Of a DNA stretch of 64,000 nt, positions 1 to 8,941 are shown one piece after another (within the stretch, counting starts at the first letter, position 1; the number at the start of each line of letters is the position of its first letter). Source of the stretch: Embleya scabrispora (GTDB taxonomy: Bacteria > Actinomycetota > Actinomycetes > Streptomycetales > Streptomycetaceae). The stretch spans positions 3,699,365 to 3,763,364 of the forward strand of contig NZ_MWQN01000001.1 of assembly GCF_002024165.1 (NCBI RefSeq), written 5' to 3'. The notes under the pieces are model-generated. The model was not told the DNA's origin. It saw only the letters and a program-made list of their open reading frames with translations, and made no database searches. Both the position numbers and the translations under genes were made by a program.

Positions 1-1063
1 GCCGCGCCGGGGTCAGCACACCCACGAACCGGTCGCCGTCCACCACCGCGATCCAGCCGGCGTCGTGCTGCAACATCTCGCCGAACGCCTGCTTGAGCGA
101 GGCGTGCACGGGCACCCACGCCTCCATCCGCCGGGCCCGGTCGCGCACCGTGCCGGTGCCCACCCGGTCGTCCACCCAGCCGTGCAGGTCGCCCGCGTCG
201 TCGAGCACCACGGCCCAGCGCGAGCCGGCCGCGCGCAACTTCGCCAGCGCCTCCGGCATCGGGTCGTCCAGGTGCACGATCGGCGGCAGTTCGAGGTCGT
301 CGGGGGTGATCTCGGTCACCGACAGCCGCTTGAGCCCGCGGTCGGCGCCGACGAAATCGGCGACGTAGTCGTTGGCGGGCGCGCCGAGCACGCTGGAGGG
401 CGTGTCGAACTGCTCGATGCGACCGCCCATCGAGAACACCGCCATGCGGTCGCCGAGCCGCACCGCCTCCTCGATGTCGTGGGTGACGAACAGGATCGTC
501 TTGCGCAGCTCCTGCTGGAGGCGCAGGAACTCGGTCTGCAGGTGCTCGCGCACCACCGGGTCCACCGCGCCGAACGGCTCGTCCATCAGCAGCACCGGCG
601 GGTCGGCCGCGAGCGCGCGGGCCACGCCGACCCGCTGGCGCTGACCGCCGGAGAGCTGGTGGGGGTAGCGGTCGCCGAGTTTCGCCGGGTCCAGGCCGAC
701 CAGCTCCAGGAGTTCGACGCCGCGCGACCTGGCCTTCTTGCGGTCCCAGCCCAGCAGGCTCGGCACGGTGACGGTGTTCTCCAGCACGGTGCGGTGCGGG
801 AACAGACCGCCGGACTGGATCACGTAGCCCATCCGCCGGCGCAGCTTGACCGGGTCGGCCCGGGTGATGTCCTCGTCGTCCAGGAAGATCCGCCCGGACG
901 TGGGCTCGATCAGCCGGTTGACCATCTTCATCGTGGTGGTCTTGCCGCAGCCGGACGGGCCGACCAGGGTGACCAGCTCGCCCGTGGCGACGTCCAGGGA
1001 CAGGTCCGCCACCGCGTCGGTGCCGTCGGGGTACCGCTTGGTGACGCGGTCCAGCCGGATCAT
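1..1063 (-). CDS. Osmoprotectant (glycine betaine/choline-type) ABC importer ATPase, 3' end outside window
   Basis: Reading the complement from the ATG at 1063 gives an open frame of more than 350 codons that runs off the left edge. It has a Walker A (GPSGCGKTT, about residues 35-43), the ABC signature LSGGQRQR, Walker B LLMDEPFGAVD and the switch histidine in VTHD. After residue about 240 come CBS-domain-like sequences, the layout of OpuCA/ProV ATPases, whose CBS pair senses ionic strength. It should power import of a quaternary-amine osmolyte through the two permeases encoded divergently from 1226. ATPase and permeases read away from each other across a 162-bp gap, which is unusual because these genes normally form one operon. 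Substrate is inferred from family only. Confidence 0.88.
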   Translation of the reverse strand, partial: MIRLDRVTKRYPDGTDAVADLSLDVATGELVTLVGPSGCGKTTTMKMVNRLIEPTSGRIFLDDEDITRADPVKLRRRMGYVIQSGGLFPHRTVLENTVTVPSLLGWDRKKARSRGVELLELVGLDPAKLGDRYPHQLSGGQRQRVGVARALAADPPVLLMDEPFGAVDPVVREHLQTEFLRLQQELRKTILFVTHDIEEAVRLGDRMAVFSMGGRIEQFDTPSSVLGAPANDYVADFVGADRGLKRLSVTEITPDDLELPPIVHLDDPMPEALAKLRAAGSRWAVVLDDAGDLHGWVDDRVGTGTVRDRARRMEAWVPVHASLKQAFGEMLQHDAGWIAVVDGDRFVGVLTPAR

Positions 1064-1225
1064 GGGGGCCCTCCGGGGCATGGCAGGCGGTCGTGGCAGG
1101 TGTCCGGAGACCCGAGTGTTTCCCGGCCCCCAGGGGAGGCAACGTACCCGGGTGCCCTCCCTCGCACACCGGGTGTGTCCGCCGTCACGGGCATGTGTGT
1201 CCGACCGCCGGGGTACTGTCCGCGA

Positions 1226-1972
1226 GTGATTGTGGCCTCCGGTGACTGCCTGAAGCGCAACTCGTGGATCTGCGGGAAGTACTTCGACGAGTACTCCGGG
1301 GAGATCACCGACGCGTTGCGCGAACACGTCTATCTGACCGTCGTCTCGGTGGCGATCGGCGTACTCGTCGCGTTCCCGATGGCCCTCGCGGCCCGGCGGT
1401 GGCGCCCGGCGGGCAGCGTGCTGCTCGGCTCCACCACGATCCTGTACACGATTCCCTCGCTGGCGATGTTCGCGATTTTGCAGCCGTTCACCGGGCTGAC
1501 CGAGACCACCGTGATCATCGGTCTGGTGCTGTATTCGCTGACCATCCTGGTCCGGAACATGCTGGCCGGTCTGCGGGCGGTGCCGCCCGATGTGGTCGAG
1601 GCGGCGAAGGGGATGGGCTACGGGCCGGGACGACTGCTCTTCCAGGTCGAACTGCCGCTCGCGCTGCCCGCGATCATGGCGGGCGTGCGGGTCGCCACGG
1701 TGTCCACGGTCGCGCTCACCACGGTCGGCGCGATCGTCGGCTCCGGCGGCCTCGGCAACCTCATCTACTCGGGCATCGACACGCTGTTCAAGGCGCAGGT
1801 GCTCACCGCGTCGGTGCTGTGCGTCGCGCTGGCGATCGTGGCGGACCTGCTGTTGCTGGGCGTACAGCGGTTGTTGACGCCGTGGGAGCGGGCAGGCGGC
1901 CGCAAGCGGCGGTTGCCGTACGTGTCCGCGCCGACCGCCGAGGTCGACACACGAGCGGGGGCCGCGGCGTGA
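1226..1972 (+). CDS. Osmoprotectant ABC importer permease 1 (OpuCB/ProW type)
   Basis: A 248-residue integral membrane protein with about five to six hydrophobic helices. The cytoplasmic EAA loop (VVEAAKGMGYGPGRLLFQVELPL) is typical of binding-protein-dependent permeases of the betaine/carnitine/choline group. The frame is open upstream to 65, but that part lies antisense to the ATPase gene; the GTG at 1226 gives a normal family length and leaves a divergent promoter region. Its stop overlaps the GTG of permease 2 (GTGA at 1969-1972), so the two are probably translationally coupled. Together they would form the heterodimeric channel served by the ATPase and the lipoprotein. Confidence 0.87.
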   Translation: MIVASGDCLKRNSWICGKYFDEYSGEITDALREHVYLTVVSVAIGVLVAFPMALAARRWRPAGSVLLGSTTILYTIPSLAMFAILQPFTGLTETTVIIGLVLYSLTILVRNMLAGLRAVPPDVVEAAKGMGYGPGRLLFQVELPLALPAIMAGVRVATVSTVALTTVGAIVGSGGLGNLIYSGIDTLFKAQVLTASVLCVALAIVADLLLLGVQRLLTPWERAGGRKRRLPYVSAPTAEVDTRAGAAA

Positions 1973-2643
1973 ACGTACTGGGAGACGCCTGGGACTGGTT
2001 GGCCGACGGCGCGAACTGGAGCGGCGAGAGCGGGGTGTGGAACCGGCTCACCGAACACGTCCTGCTGACCGTGGTGTGCGTGCTGATCTCGGTCGCCATC
2101 GCCTTGCCGATCGCGCTGTGGCTGGGCCATCTGGGCCGGGGCGGCGCGCTCGCGATCAACATCTCCAACATCGGCCGGGCCATCCCCACGTTCGCGGTGC
2201 TCGTACTGCTCGGGCTCAGTCCGATCGGCATGGGCGACACCGCGACGATCATCGCGCTGGTGCTGTTCGCGATCCCGCCGGTGCTCACCAACGCCTACGT
2301 CGGCATGCGCGGCGTGGACCGGGACGTGGTCGAGGCCTCGCGCGGCATGGGCATGACCGGCGGCCAGATGTTGTTGCGCGTCGAGCTCCCGCTCGCGCTT
2401 CCGTTGATCATGACGGGAATTCGAACGTGTGCCGTTCAGGTTGTTGCCACGGCAACACTCGCGGCACTGGTCGCGGGGGGCGGTCTCGGGCGCATCGTCA
2501 CGGCCGGTTTCGACCTGCAGGACAACGGTCAAGTAGTCGCGGGGGCCATCCTCGTGGCCGCGTTGGCTCTGGTGGTGGAGGGCCTGTTCGCGCTCGTGCA
2601 GCGGTTCACGGCCCGGACACCGCGTGGCGGTGTGACCTCGTGA
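1969..2643 (+). CDS. Osmoprotectant ABC importer permease 2 (OpuCD/ProW type)
   Basis: A 224-residue polytopic membrane protein paralogous to the preceding permease. The EAA loop reads VVEASRGMGMTGGQMLLRVELPL. The N-terminus has a short amphipathic W-rich stretch (WDWLADGANW) before the first helix. GTG at 1969 overlaps the upstream stop by four bases, and its own stop overlaps the GTG at 2640, so translation of the three-gene set is probably coupled. It is the second half of the membrane channel. Confidence 0.87.
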   Translation: MNVLGDAWDWLADGANWSGESGVWNRLTEHVLLTVVCVLISVAIALPIALWLGHLGRGGALAINISNIGRAIPTFAVLVLLGLSPIGMGDTATIIALVLFAIPPVLTNAYVGMRGVDRDVVEASRGMGMTGGQMLLRVELPLALPLIMTGIRTCAVQVVATATLAALVAGGGLGRIVTAGFDLQDNGQVVAGAILVAALALVVEGLFALVQRFTARTPRGGVTS

Positions 2644-3590
2644 GAACGGAAAGGGCGGTGCATCGCATGCCGAAGCGGCGCGGTGGAACGGGTATGACGG
2701 TCGGTGTGGCGGCGGGACTCTCGCTGGTCTTCCTGGTGGGCGCGACGGGGTGTTCGTCCTCGGACGACGACAAGACGACGGTCGGGTCGGCCGGCTTCAC
2801 CGAGTCCGAGATCCTGGCGCAGATGTACAAACAGCTGCTCGACAAGGGCGGGGTGAAAGCGAGCATCAAGACGGTGAAGAACCGTGAGCTCTACGAACCC
2901 GAGCTGGAGAAGGGCAAGATCGCGGTGGTGCCGGAATACGCGGCGACCATGGCGGAATTCCTGAACCGCAAGAAGAACGGTCCCGACGCGGCCCCGGTCG
3001 CCTCGCCCGATGTGACGGCCACCGTCGCCGCGTTGAACACGCTCGCGGGTCCGGCCGGGCTCAAGAGCGGCGAACCTTCACAGGCGGTGGACCAGAACGC
3101 GTTCGCGGTGACCAAGGACTTCGCCGCGAAGTACAACCTCAAGACCCTGTCGGACCTCGGCAAGGCCGGCGTCGACGTGAAGATCGCGGCGGGCGAGGAG
3201 TGCAAGACGCGGCCGTTTTGCGCGCCGGGCCTGGAGAAGACGTACGGCATCAAGGTCTCCGGCGTGGATCCGCTCGGCGTCGGTACCACCGCCGCCAAGC
3301 AGGCGGTCAAGAACGGCAGCGACCAACTGGTCCTGACCACCTCCACCGACGCCACCCTGGATCAGTTCGGCCTCGTCGTGCTCGCCGACGACAAGAAGCT
3401 GCAGAACGCCGACAACGTGCTTCCGGTGGTCAACTCGGGCAAGGCGGACAAGATCCTGCCGCTGGTGAACAAGCTCGCCCCGGTGCTCACCACCGAGGAC
3501 CTCACCGCGCTGAACAAGCAGGTCGACGAGGACCGCAAGAAGCCGGCCGATGTGGCGAAGGCCTACCTGAAGTCGAAGAACCTGATCTGA
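2640..3590 (+). CDS. Osmoprotectant ABC importer substrate-binding lipoprotein
   Basis: A 316-residue OpuAC/OpuCC-type binding protein. A basic N-terminus and hydrophobic stretch end in a lipobox-like LVGATGC followed by SSSDDD, so the mature protein should be lipid-anchored outside the cell. The mature start TVGSAGFTESEILAQMY is the characteristic first strand of this family. The GTG at 2640 forms a GTGA overlap with permease 2; an in-frame ATG at 2667 is the alternative start. It should deliver an osmolyte such as glycine betaine or choline to the permeases; the exact ligand cannot be read from sequence. Confidence 0.85.
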   Translation: MRTERAVHRMPKRRGGTGMTVGVAAGLSLVFLVGATGCSSSDDDKTTVGSAGFTESEILAQMYKQLLDKGGVKASIKTVKNRELYEPELEKGKIAVVPEYAATMAEFLNRKKNGPDAAPVASPDVTATVAALNTLAGPAGLKSGEPSQAVDQNAFAVTKDFAAKYNLKTLSDLGKAGVDVKIAAGEECKTRPFCAPGLEKTYGIKVSGVDPLGVGTTAAKQAVKNGSDQLVLTTSTDATLDQFGLVVLADDKKLQNADNVLPVVNSGKADKILPLVNKLAPVLTTEDLTALNKQVDEDRKKPADVAKAYLKSKNLI

Positions 3591-3767
3591 TTTTTCGGCA
3601 AAACCTCTGCACCGGCAAATCCCCCGACGCCGGCCGGACTTGCATATGGCCGGTCGGCGTTCGGGGCCGTGCGGAGCGGAGTTGCGCATGGCGAAGGCGG
3701 AAAACGACACGCGCGGCCGAGAGCCCCCGCACCGAGCCGAACACCGTGTGCGCGCTAACGTCTCCAT

Positions 3768-5744
3768 ATGCCCCGTGGACGCCATCGCTCGGTCTCGACC
3801 GCCACACGCATATCCCTGCTTGCCGCCATATGCGCACCGGCGCTGGTCGCCGCCGTGCTGGCGGTCGTCGCGGGGGGTGCGGACACCCTTCGAATCGCCG
3901 TGCTGCTCGGTGTGTCGTCCGCCGTCGGCGCGGTCGCGTGGGTGGTTCGCGGGAGCACCGCACACCAGCGGCGCCTGGCCGAGGAGAGCATCGCGCGGCG
4001 TCGCGAGCGCGAGCGCATGGCCGAGGAACTGCGGCTGGCCGTCGAGCGGGCCGAGGAACACGGGCTGGTTCTGGACGTGGCCGCCGAGCATCTGACGTCG
4101 CGCCCCCAGCAGTTGACCCCCGATCTGTTCGCACGGGCCTCGGCCGTGCTCGATCTGCTGGACCGCCGCGGTGGCGGGGCCCGGCCCACGGCGCCGTCCA
4201 TCGTGCCGGCCGTGCGGCGGCCCCCGGTGTCCTCGCCGGACCTGGTCCGGGCCTACGCCGCCTCGATGTTCGGCCCGGGCGCGCGGTCGGGGGCGCGGCC
4301 TCCGGTCGCGCCGGCGGCCGCGGTCGCGGCGGCTGCGCACGAGGCGGTGCGGGGGGACGAGCGGCACGCCGCGCCTGCGGCGAGCGGGCGGGCGATGCCG
4401 GAGGCGGGTTCCGCGCCCCGGGCGGCCGGCGCGCCCCAGGCGGCCGGCGCGCCCCGGGCGGGCGCCGCGGCCGAGTCCGCGCACACGACTGAGCCCGAGT
4501 CGGCGACCGCGCCCGCGTCGACGCCGGTGTTCGGCGCTGTACGTGCGGCTGCGCCCGAGTCCGAGTCCGCGCCTGTGACCGCGTCGACGCCGGTGTTCGG
4601 GGACGCGCGTGCGCCCGAGTCCGAGTCCGTGCCTGCGACTGCGTCGACGCCCGGGATCGGGAGTGCTCGCGAGGCCGGGGCCGCGACCGAGCCCGAGTTC
4701 GACGCCGCGCCTGTGACCGCGTCGACGCCGGTGTTCGGCGCCGCGCGTGCGCCCGCGACCGCGCCGACGCCCGGGTTCGGGGTCGCGCGTGTGGTGGGGA
4801 CCGTGCCCGAGTCCGATGCCGGGCAGGCGTCGGTGTCCGGGTTCGGGAGTGCGGGTGTGCCCGCGACTGCGGCAACGACCGTGCCTGCGAAGGCGGTTGA
4901 TGCCGAGTCTGTACCTGCGGCTGCGGCAACGCCCCCGGCCGCGAACGCGCTTGGGGCCGAGACCGGGTCGGTCGGGGCGGGCGTCGAGTCCGAAGCGCCG
5001 GCTGTCGTGGCCGCGCGTCCTGCGGCGCCGATCGCGCCGCCGACCGAGCTTCCGCGGTACACCGAGGCCGTTCGCGCCGCCGAGCAGTCGGCCGGCGCGG
5101 GCATCCCGCCCGAGGCATCGGCGCCCGTCACGGAACCGCGTGCCGCCGAGGCGCCGGCCGACCCGCTCGCCTCCACCGACGTCCCGGTCACCGGGAGCCC
5201 CGCGGATGTACCCGCCGCGACCGAAGCCGCGGCGGACGCGCCCGTCGTCGGGAGCCCCGCGAGCGTGCCCGTCGCCGCCGAGACCGCCGAGGTGACCCGG
5301 ATGGTGCGGGACAAGGTGCTCGAGGTGACCCGTCGGGTGGCCGGCGCCGGTGCGTCCGGCCGGTTCGACTTCTTCGCGCCGCGTGCGCCCCTGGCCGAGC
5401 CGGAGGCCACCGGCTTCCTCACCGACGAACTGTTCGGCTCCGATGCGCGCTACGACGCGCTCATCGCCGGCCGTCCGCACGCGGACCCGGTCGAGCAGGC
5501 CGACGTCGCGCCCGAGACGGACGACATCGAGGCCGACCGGATCGCCGACCCGGTGCACGCCGAGGCCGCGGCCCCGGCCGCACAGCCCGCACCGGTACAC
5601 CGCGGCCAGGGCGTGCGCTTCGCCCCCACCGAGCCCGGCCGGGCCCCCGCCGGAGCCGCACAGCGCAAGCCGCTCCCGGTGGACCTCACCGCGCACGACG
5701 ACACCGAGGAGATCCCCCGCATCGACATCCGCAAGCACGCCTAG
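3768..5744 (+). CDS. Hypothetical membrane protein with Ala/Pro/Glu-rich imperfect repeats
   Basis: A 658-residue protein of unknown function. Two hydrophobic segments lie at about residues 15-37 and 41-60, followed by a charged, probably coiled-coil stretch (RRLAEESIARRRERERMAEEL) to about residue 95. From about 170 to 510 it is low-complexity A/P/E/S/T sequence with an imperfect repeat ending in STPVFG or TPGFG. The C-terminal 120 residues are again more ordered and acidic (FLTDELFGSDARYDALI). The start is supported by TAACGT at 3756-3761, six bases before the ATG, which fits a leaderless promoter. It looks like a membrane-anchored cytoplasmic protein with a long disordered linker; no enzymatic motif is visible. 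Confidence 0.75.
   Translation: MPRGRHRSVSTATRISLLAAICAPALVAAVLAVVAGGADTLRIAVLLGVSSAVGAVAWVVRGSTAHQRRLAEESIARRRERERMAEELRLAVERAEEHGLVLDVAAEHLTSRPQQLTPDLFARASAVLDLLDRRGGGARPTAPSIVPAVRRPPVSSPDLVRAYAASMFGPGARSGARPPVAPAAAVAAAAHEAVRGDERHAAPAASGRAMPEAGSAPRAAGAPQAAGAPRAGAAAESAHTTEPESATAPASTPVFGAVRAAAPESESAPVTASTPVFGDARAPESESVPATASTPGIGSAREAGAATEPEFDAAPVTASTPVFGAARAPATAPTPGFGVARVVGTVPESDAGQASVSGFGSAGVPATAATTVPAKAVDAESVPAAAATPPAANALGAETGSVGAGVESEAPAVVAARPAAPIAPPTELPRYTEAVRAAEQSAGAGIPPEASAPVTEPRAAEAPADPLASTDVPVTGSPADVPAATEAAADAPVVGSPASVPVAAETAEVTRMVRDKVLEVTRRVAGAGASGRFDFFAPRAPLAEPEATGFLTDELFGSDARYDALIAGRPHADPVEQADVAPETDDIEADRIADPVHAEAAAPAAQPAPVHRGQGVRFAPTEPGRAPAGAAQRKPLPVDLTAHDDTEEIPRIDIRKHA
4515..4800 (+). 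repeat. Intragenic imperfect repeats coding STPVFG units
   Basis: At least five imperfect copies of a block beginning gcgtcgacgccggtgttcgg occur in frame, spaced about 42-78 bp apart. They encode variable A/P/E spacers around conserved STPVFG/TPGIG/TPGFG cores. Unit length differs by multiples of three, so the frame is preserved while the copy sequence drifts. Confidence 0.7.
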
Positions 5745-5774
5745 GAAGTGCCGGGCGGATCCCGGCGGGTCCGC

Positions 5775-6925
5775 CTACTTGTCGATGTCGCCGACGACGA
5801 AGAACAGCGAGCCCAGGATCGCCACCATGTCCGCGATCAGGCAGCCCGGCAGCACCTCGCCGAGCACCTGCACGTTGTTGTACGACGCCGAGCGCAGCTT
5901 GAGCCGCCACGGGGTCTTCTCGCCCCGGGACACCAGGTAGTAGCCGTTCAGGCCGAGCGGGTTCTCGGTCCACGCGTACGTATGACCCTCGGGTGCCTTG
6001 AGCACCTTCGGCAGCCGCAGGTTCACCGGCCCCTGCGGGAGGCCGTCGAGCCGGTCGCAACACGCGTCGGCGAGGTCCAGGCTCACGTGCACCTGCTCCA
6101 GCAGGCATTCGAAGCGGGCCAGGCAGTCGCCCTCTTCGCGGGTGACCACGCGCAGGACGTCGGTCAGCTCGCCGTAGGCGAGGTACGGCTCGTCCCGGCG
6201 CAGGTCGAAGTCGACCCCCGAGGCGCGCGCGATCGGCCCGCTGACCCCGTAGGCCGCCACCACGGCCGGCGTCAGTACGCCCACCCCCGGGTGCGGGCGC
6301 GGAAGATCTCGTTGTCGGAGACCAGGTCGTCCAGCCGGGCCAGCCGGGTGCGTACCGTCGCCACCGCGTGCCGCACCCGCCCGGTCCAGCCCGCCGGCAG
6401 GTCCTCCTTGAGACCGCCGACCCGGTTGAACATGAAGTGCATACGACCGCCGGAGATCTCCTCCATCACCGCCTGGATCTCCTCGCGCTCGCGGAACGCG
6501 TGGAAGATCGGCGTGATCGCGCCCAGCTCCAGCGGATACGAGCCGAGGAACATCAGGTGGTTGAGCACCCGGTTCAGCTCGGCGAGCAGGGTCCGCGCCC
6601 ACACCGCGCGCTGCGGCACCTCCATGCCCAGCATGCGCTCCACCGCGAGCACGACGCCCAGCTCGTTCGCGAACGCGCTCAACCAGTCGTGCCGGTTGGC
6701 GAGCATCACGATCTGCCGGTAGTCGCGAACCTCGAACAACTTCTCCGCGCCCCGGTGCATGTAGCCGACGATCGGCTCGGCGGAGACGATCCGCTCGCCG
6801 TCGAGCACGAGTCGCAACCTCAACACGCCGTGCGTGGAGGGGTGCTGGGGCCCGATGTTGAGCACCATGTCGGTCGTGTCGAGCTGGTCGGCGCCGATAC
6901 CCACGCCCACGGTCCTGGCGGTCAT
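5775..6925 (-). pseudogene. nuoD2: NADH-quinone oxidoreductase subunit D-like protein (NuoD2), apparent -1 frameshift
   Basis: The 49-kDa/NuoD family is clear. The N-terminal part ([35 protein letters not shown]) reads from the ATG at 6925 and stops at 6272. The C-terminal part ([16 protein letters not shown] to VVGDIDK) continues in another frame to 5775. Restoring one base in the C5 run at 6284-6288 (G5 on the coding strand) rejoins them as ...FRARTRGVGVLTP... and gives 383 residues, normal for the family. No other nuo gene lies in the window; an unlinked second NuoD is also annotated in Streptomyces coelicolor. Either a sequencing error or a recent inactivating mutation explains the break. 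Its partner complex is unknown. Confidence 0.85.
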
Positions 6926-6995
6926 GGACCCTGAGTCTGCCAGTAGTCCCGGCCTCCTTCGCACCCTTGTGTGCCCACCTGGGAAGGTTGCCCCT

Positions 6996-7493
6996 ATGAA
7001 ACCGGCCGACGACGCCCTGGCGCCCCCCGACCTCGACTGGCGTTCCGTTTCGGAACAGCTGTACCGGATGCGTCGGGCGCTGCTGTTCGGCGTGTGCATC
7101 CTGTTCGCGATACTCGGCGGCGGCCTGCTCGGGTGGCTGGTCGTGTGGTGGGCGGGCGCGGTGTTCGTGGTGGGCGTGGCCGGCTTCGGGGCCTGGGCGC
7201 TCCCGTTGATCCGGCGCAACCAGCGTTCGTGGCGCTACGCGGAGCGGGCCGACGACCTCCTGATCGAACACGGTGTGCTGCTGCGCCGGCTGGTGGTGGT
7301 GCCGTACGGGCGGATGCAGTTCGTGGACGTGGCGGCGGGTCCGCTGGAGCGGCACTTCGGGATCGCCACGGTGACCCTGCACACCGCGTCGGCCTCCTCC
7401 GACGCACGGGTGCGCGGCCTGCCGCCCGCCGAGGCCGCGCGGTTGCGCGATCGGCTCGCGGCGCTGGGCGAGGCCCGATCGGCGGGGCTGTGA
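6996..7493 (+). CDS. Small PH-domain membrane protein, YdbS-like
   Basis: A 165-residue protein with two hydrophobic segments (about 28-50 and 53-70) followed by a bacterial PH (bPH2) domain containing the family pattern [19 protein letters not shown]. The ATG at 6996 is chosen; the longer open frame overlaps the antisense nuoD2 start. The stop overlaps the GTG of the next gene, which encodes a larger YdbT-like partner, as in Bacillus ydbS-ydbT. In Bacillus these proteins contribute to resistance to antimicrobial peptides; a cell-envelope role is inferred here. Confidence 0.8.
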   Translation: MKPADDALAPPDLDWRSVSEQLYRMRRALLFGVCILFAILGGGLLGWLVVWWAGAVFVVGVAGFGAWALPLIRRNQRSWRYAERADDLLIEHGVLLRRLVVVPYGRMQFVDVAAGPLERHFGIATVTLHTASASSDARVRGLPPAEAARLRDRLAALGEARSAGL

Positions 7494-8905
7494 CCGGCGG
7501 CGAGCGACCGGTGGAGCCGTCGGTCGAGCGGCCGGTCGAGCAACCGGGCGATCGGTCGGGCGCACCGACCGTCGAGCCGCGTCGGCTGCACCCGCTGACC
7601 CCGCCCGCGCGCGGCTGGGTGGTCATCGCGGCCTGTCTCGGCGTGGTGGTGCACAACGTCAACTCGGGTTGGGCGACCCCGAGTCGGCTGATCATCGGGC
7701 TCGGCGTGGTGGTGCCGCTCGCGTTCGCCTACGGCTATCTGTCGTGGTGGTTCACCACGTTCCGGATCGAGGGCGACGACCTGCGGATCGATTCCGGGAT
7801 GGTGTTCCGCCGAACCCGGCACGTGCGCCTGTCCCGGCTCCAGGCGGTCGACGTGGTGCGTCCGCTGGTGGCCCGGCTGTTCGGGCTGGCGGAGTTGCAG
7901 TTGCAGGTGGCGGGCGGGGACAAGGCCGAGGCGAGTCTGTCCTACCTGGGCGAGGCCGACGCGCAGCGGTTGCGGGCCGAACTGCTCGCGCGCGCCGCCG
8001 GGGTGCGACCGGACGTGGGGGAGGCGCCCGAGCAACCGCTGGTGGCGGTGCCGCTGTCGGCGGTGGTCGGCTCGGTACTGCTGTCGGTGGGCACGTGGGC
8101 CGCGTTGGCGCCGAGCGTGGCGATCCTGGTATTGGCCCTCGTGCTGCACGAACTCGCTTTCGTATTCGGGACGTTGCCGCTGTTCCTGGCCGCGTGGCAG
8201 TTCACCGCGGGCCGGGTGATCCGCAACTTCGACTTCACCGTGGCGCGCTCGCCGGACGGGTTGCGGCTGCGGCACGGCCTGCTGGAGCAGCGGCATCAGA
8301 CCGTGCCGCCCGGTCGGGTCCAGGCGGTGCGGATCGTGCAGCCGTGGTTGTGGCGGTTGCCCGGCTGGGTCCGGGTCGAGATCAATGTGGCCGGCTACGG
8401 CGGCAAGGACACGGACGCCAAGGAGACGATCCTGCTGCCGGTGGCGCCGCGCGCGGTCGCCCACGGGCTGCTCGGACAGATCCTGCCGGGTGTGGCGATC
8501 GACACGATCGAACTGATCCCGGCTCCGCGCCGGGCCCGTTGGCACGACCCGGTGGGCTGGTCGGCGTACGCCTACGGCGCGGACGCCGAGGTGTTCGTCG
8601 CGCGCAGCGGGCGCTTCCACCGGATCCTCGATGTGATCCCGCACGCGAAGGTGCAGAGCGTACGACGCACCCAGGGGCCGTGGGAGCGCCGATTGGGCCT
8701 GGCCACGGTGCACCTGGACTCGACCCCGGGCCCGGTGCACGTGCGGGCGGCCCGACGGGACGCGGTGGAGGCGGACACGATCGTCGCGGAACAGGCCGAA
8801 CGCTCGCGTACCGGGCGTCGTGGAGCAGGCACGGAACGTTGGATTCAGGGAGAATCTGACAGCTCGTCAGGTTCCGCCTCTTCCCTCGGCGGAGGTGCCG
8901 GTTAA
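7490..8905 (+). CDS. Large PH-domain membrane protein, YdbT-like
   Basis: A 471-residue membrane protein translationally coupled to the YdbS-like gene (GTGA at 7490-7493). A Pro/Glu-rich N-terminus of about 40 residues leads into two membrane helices and a first bPH2 domain ([20 protein letters not shown]). A second helical pair and bPH2 domain follow ([18 protein letters not shown]), then a third ([20 protein letters not shown]). Three PH units match the YdbT layout. The last codons ([18 protein letters not shown]) overlap the first of two operator-like palindromes that precede the CoA-transferase gene, so this C-terminal tail may be shaped by the regulatory DNA. Confidence 0.82.
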   Translation: MTGGERPVEPSVERPVEQPGDRSGAPTVEPRRLHPLTPPARGWVVIAACLGVVVHNVNSGWATPSRLIIGLGVVVPLAFAYGYLSWWFTTFRIEGDDLRIDSGMVFRRTRHVRLSRLQAVDVVRPLVARLFGLAELQLQVAGGDKAEASLSYLGEADAQRLRAELLARAAGVRPDVGEAPEQPLVAVPLSAVVGSVLLSVGTWAALAPSVAILVLALVLHELAFVFGTLPLFLAAWQFTAGRVIRNFDFTVARSPDGLRLRHGLLEQRHQTVPPGRVQAVRIVQPWLWRLPGWVRVEINVAGYGGKDTDAKETILLPVAPRAVAHGLLGQILPGVAIDTIELIPAPRRARWHDPVGWSAYAYGADAEVFVARSGRFHRILDVIPHAKVQSVRRTQGPWERRLGLATVHLDSTPGPVHVRAARRDAVEADTIVAEQAERSRTGRRGAGTERWIQGESDSSSGSASSLGGGAG

Positions 8906-8922
8906 TATCTGACGCATCGTCA
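8857..8922 (+). promoter_or_regulatory. Two TGAC-N5-GTCA palindromes, probable TetR-type operators
   Basis: TGACagctcGTCA at 8857-8869 (extended to CTGAC/GTCAG) and TGACgcatcGTCA at 8910-8922 share the same half-sites and spacing. Their centres are 53 bp apart, about five helical turns, so two dimers could sit on one DNA face. The second lies 19 bp before the CoA-transferase start, the first inside the end of the YdbT-like gene. TetR-family repressors of acyl-CoA metabolism often use such dyads; the regulator is not identified here. Confidence 0.6.
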
Positions 8923-8941
8923 TATTCGCAGGGAGGCAGCG

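Noticed and set aside
65-1225. Long open frame upstream of permease 1 on the + strand
   Set aside because: It is antisense to the ABC ATPase, which has all catalytic motifs; the Arg/His-rich product is a typical high-GC shadow.
3078-5738. 886-residue minus-strand open frame opposite the binding protein and the repeat protein
   Set aside because: Arg/Gly-rich composition, no domains, and it runs across the antisense of two genes and their gap.
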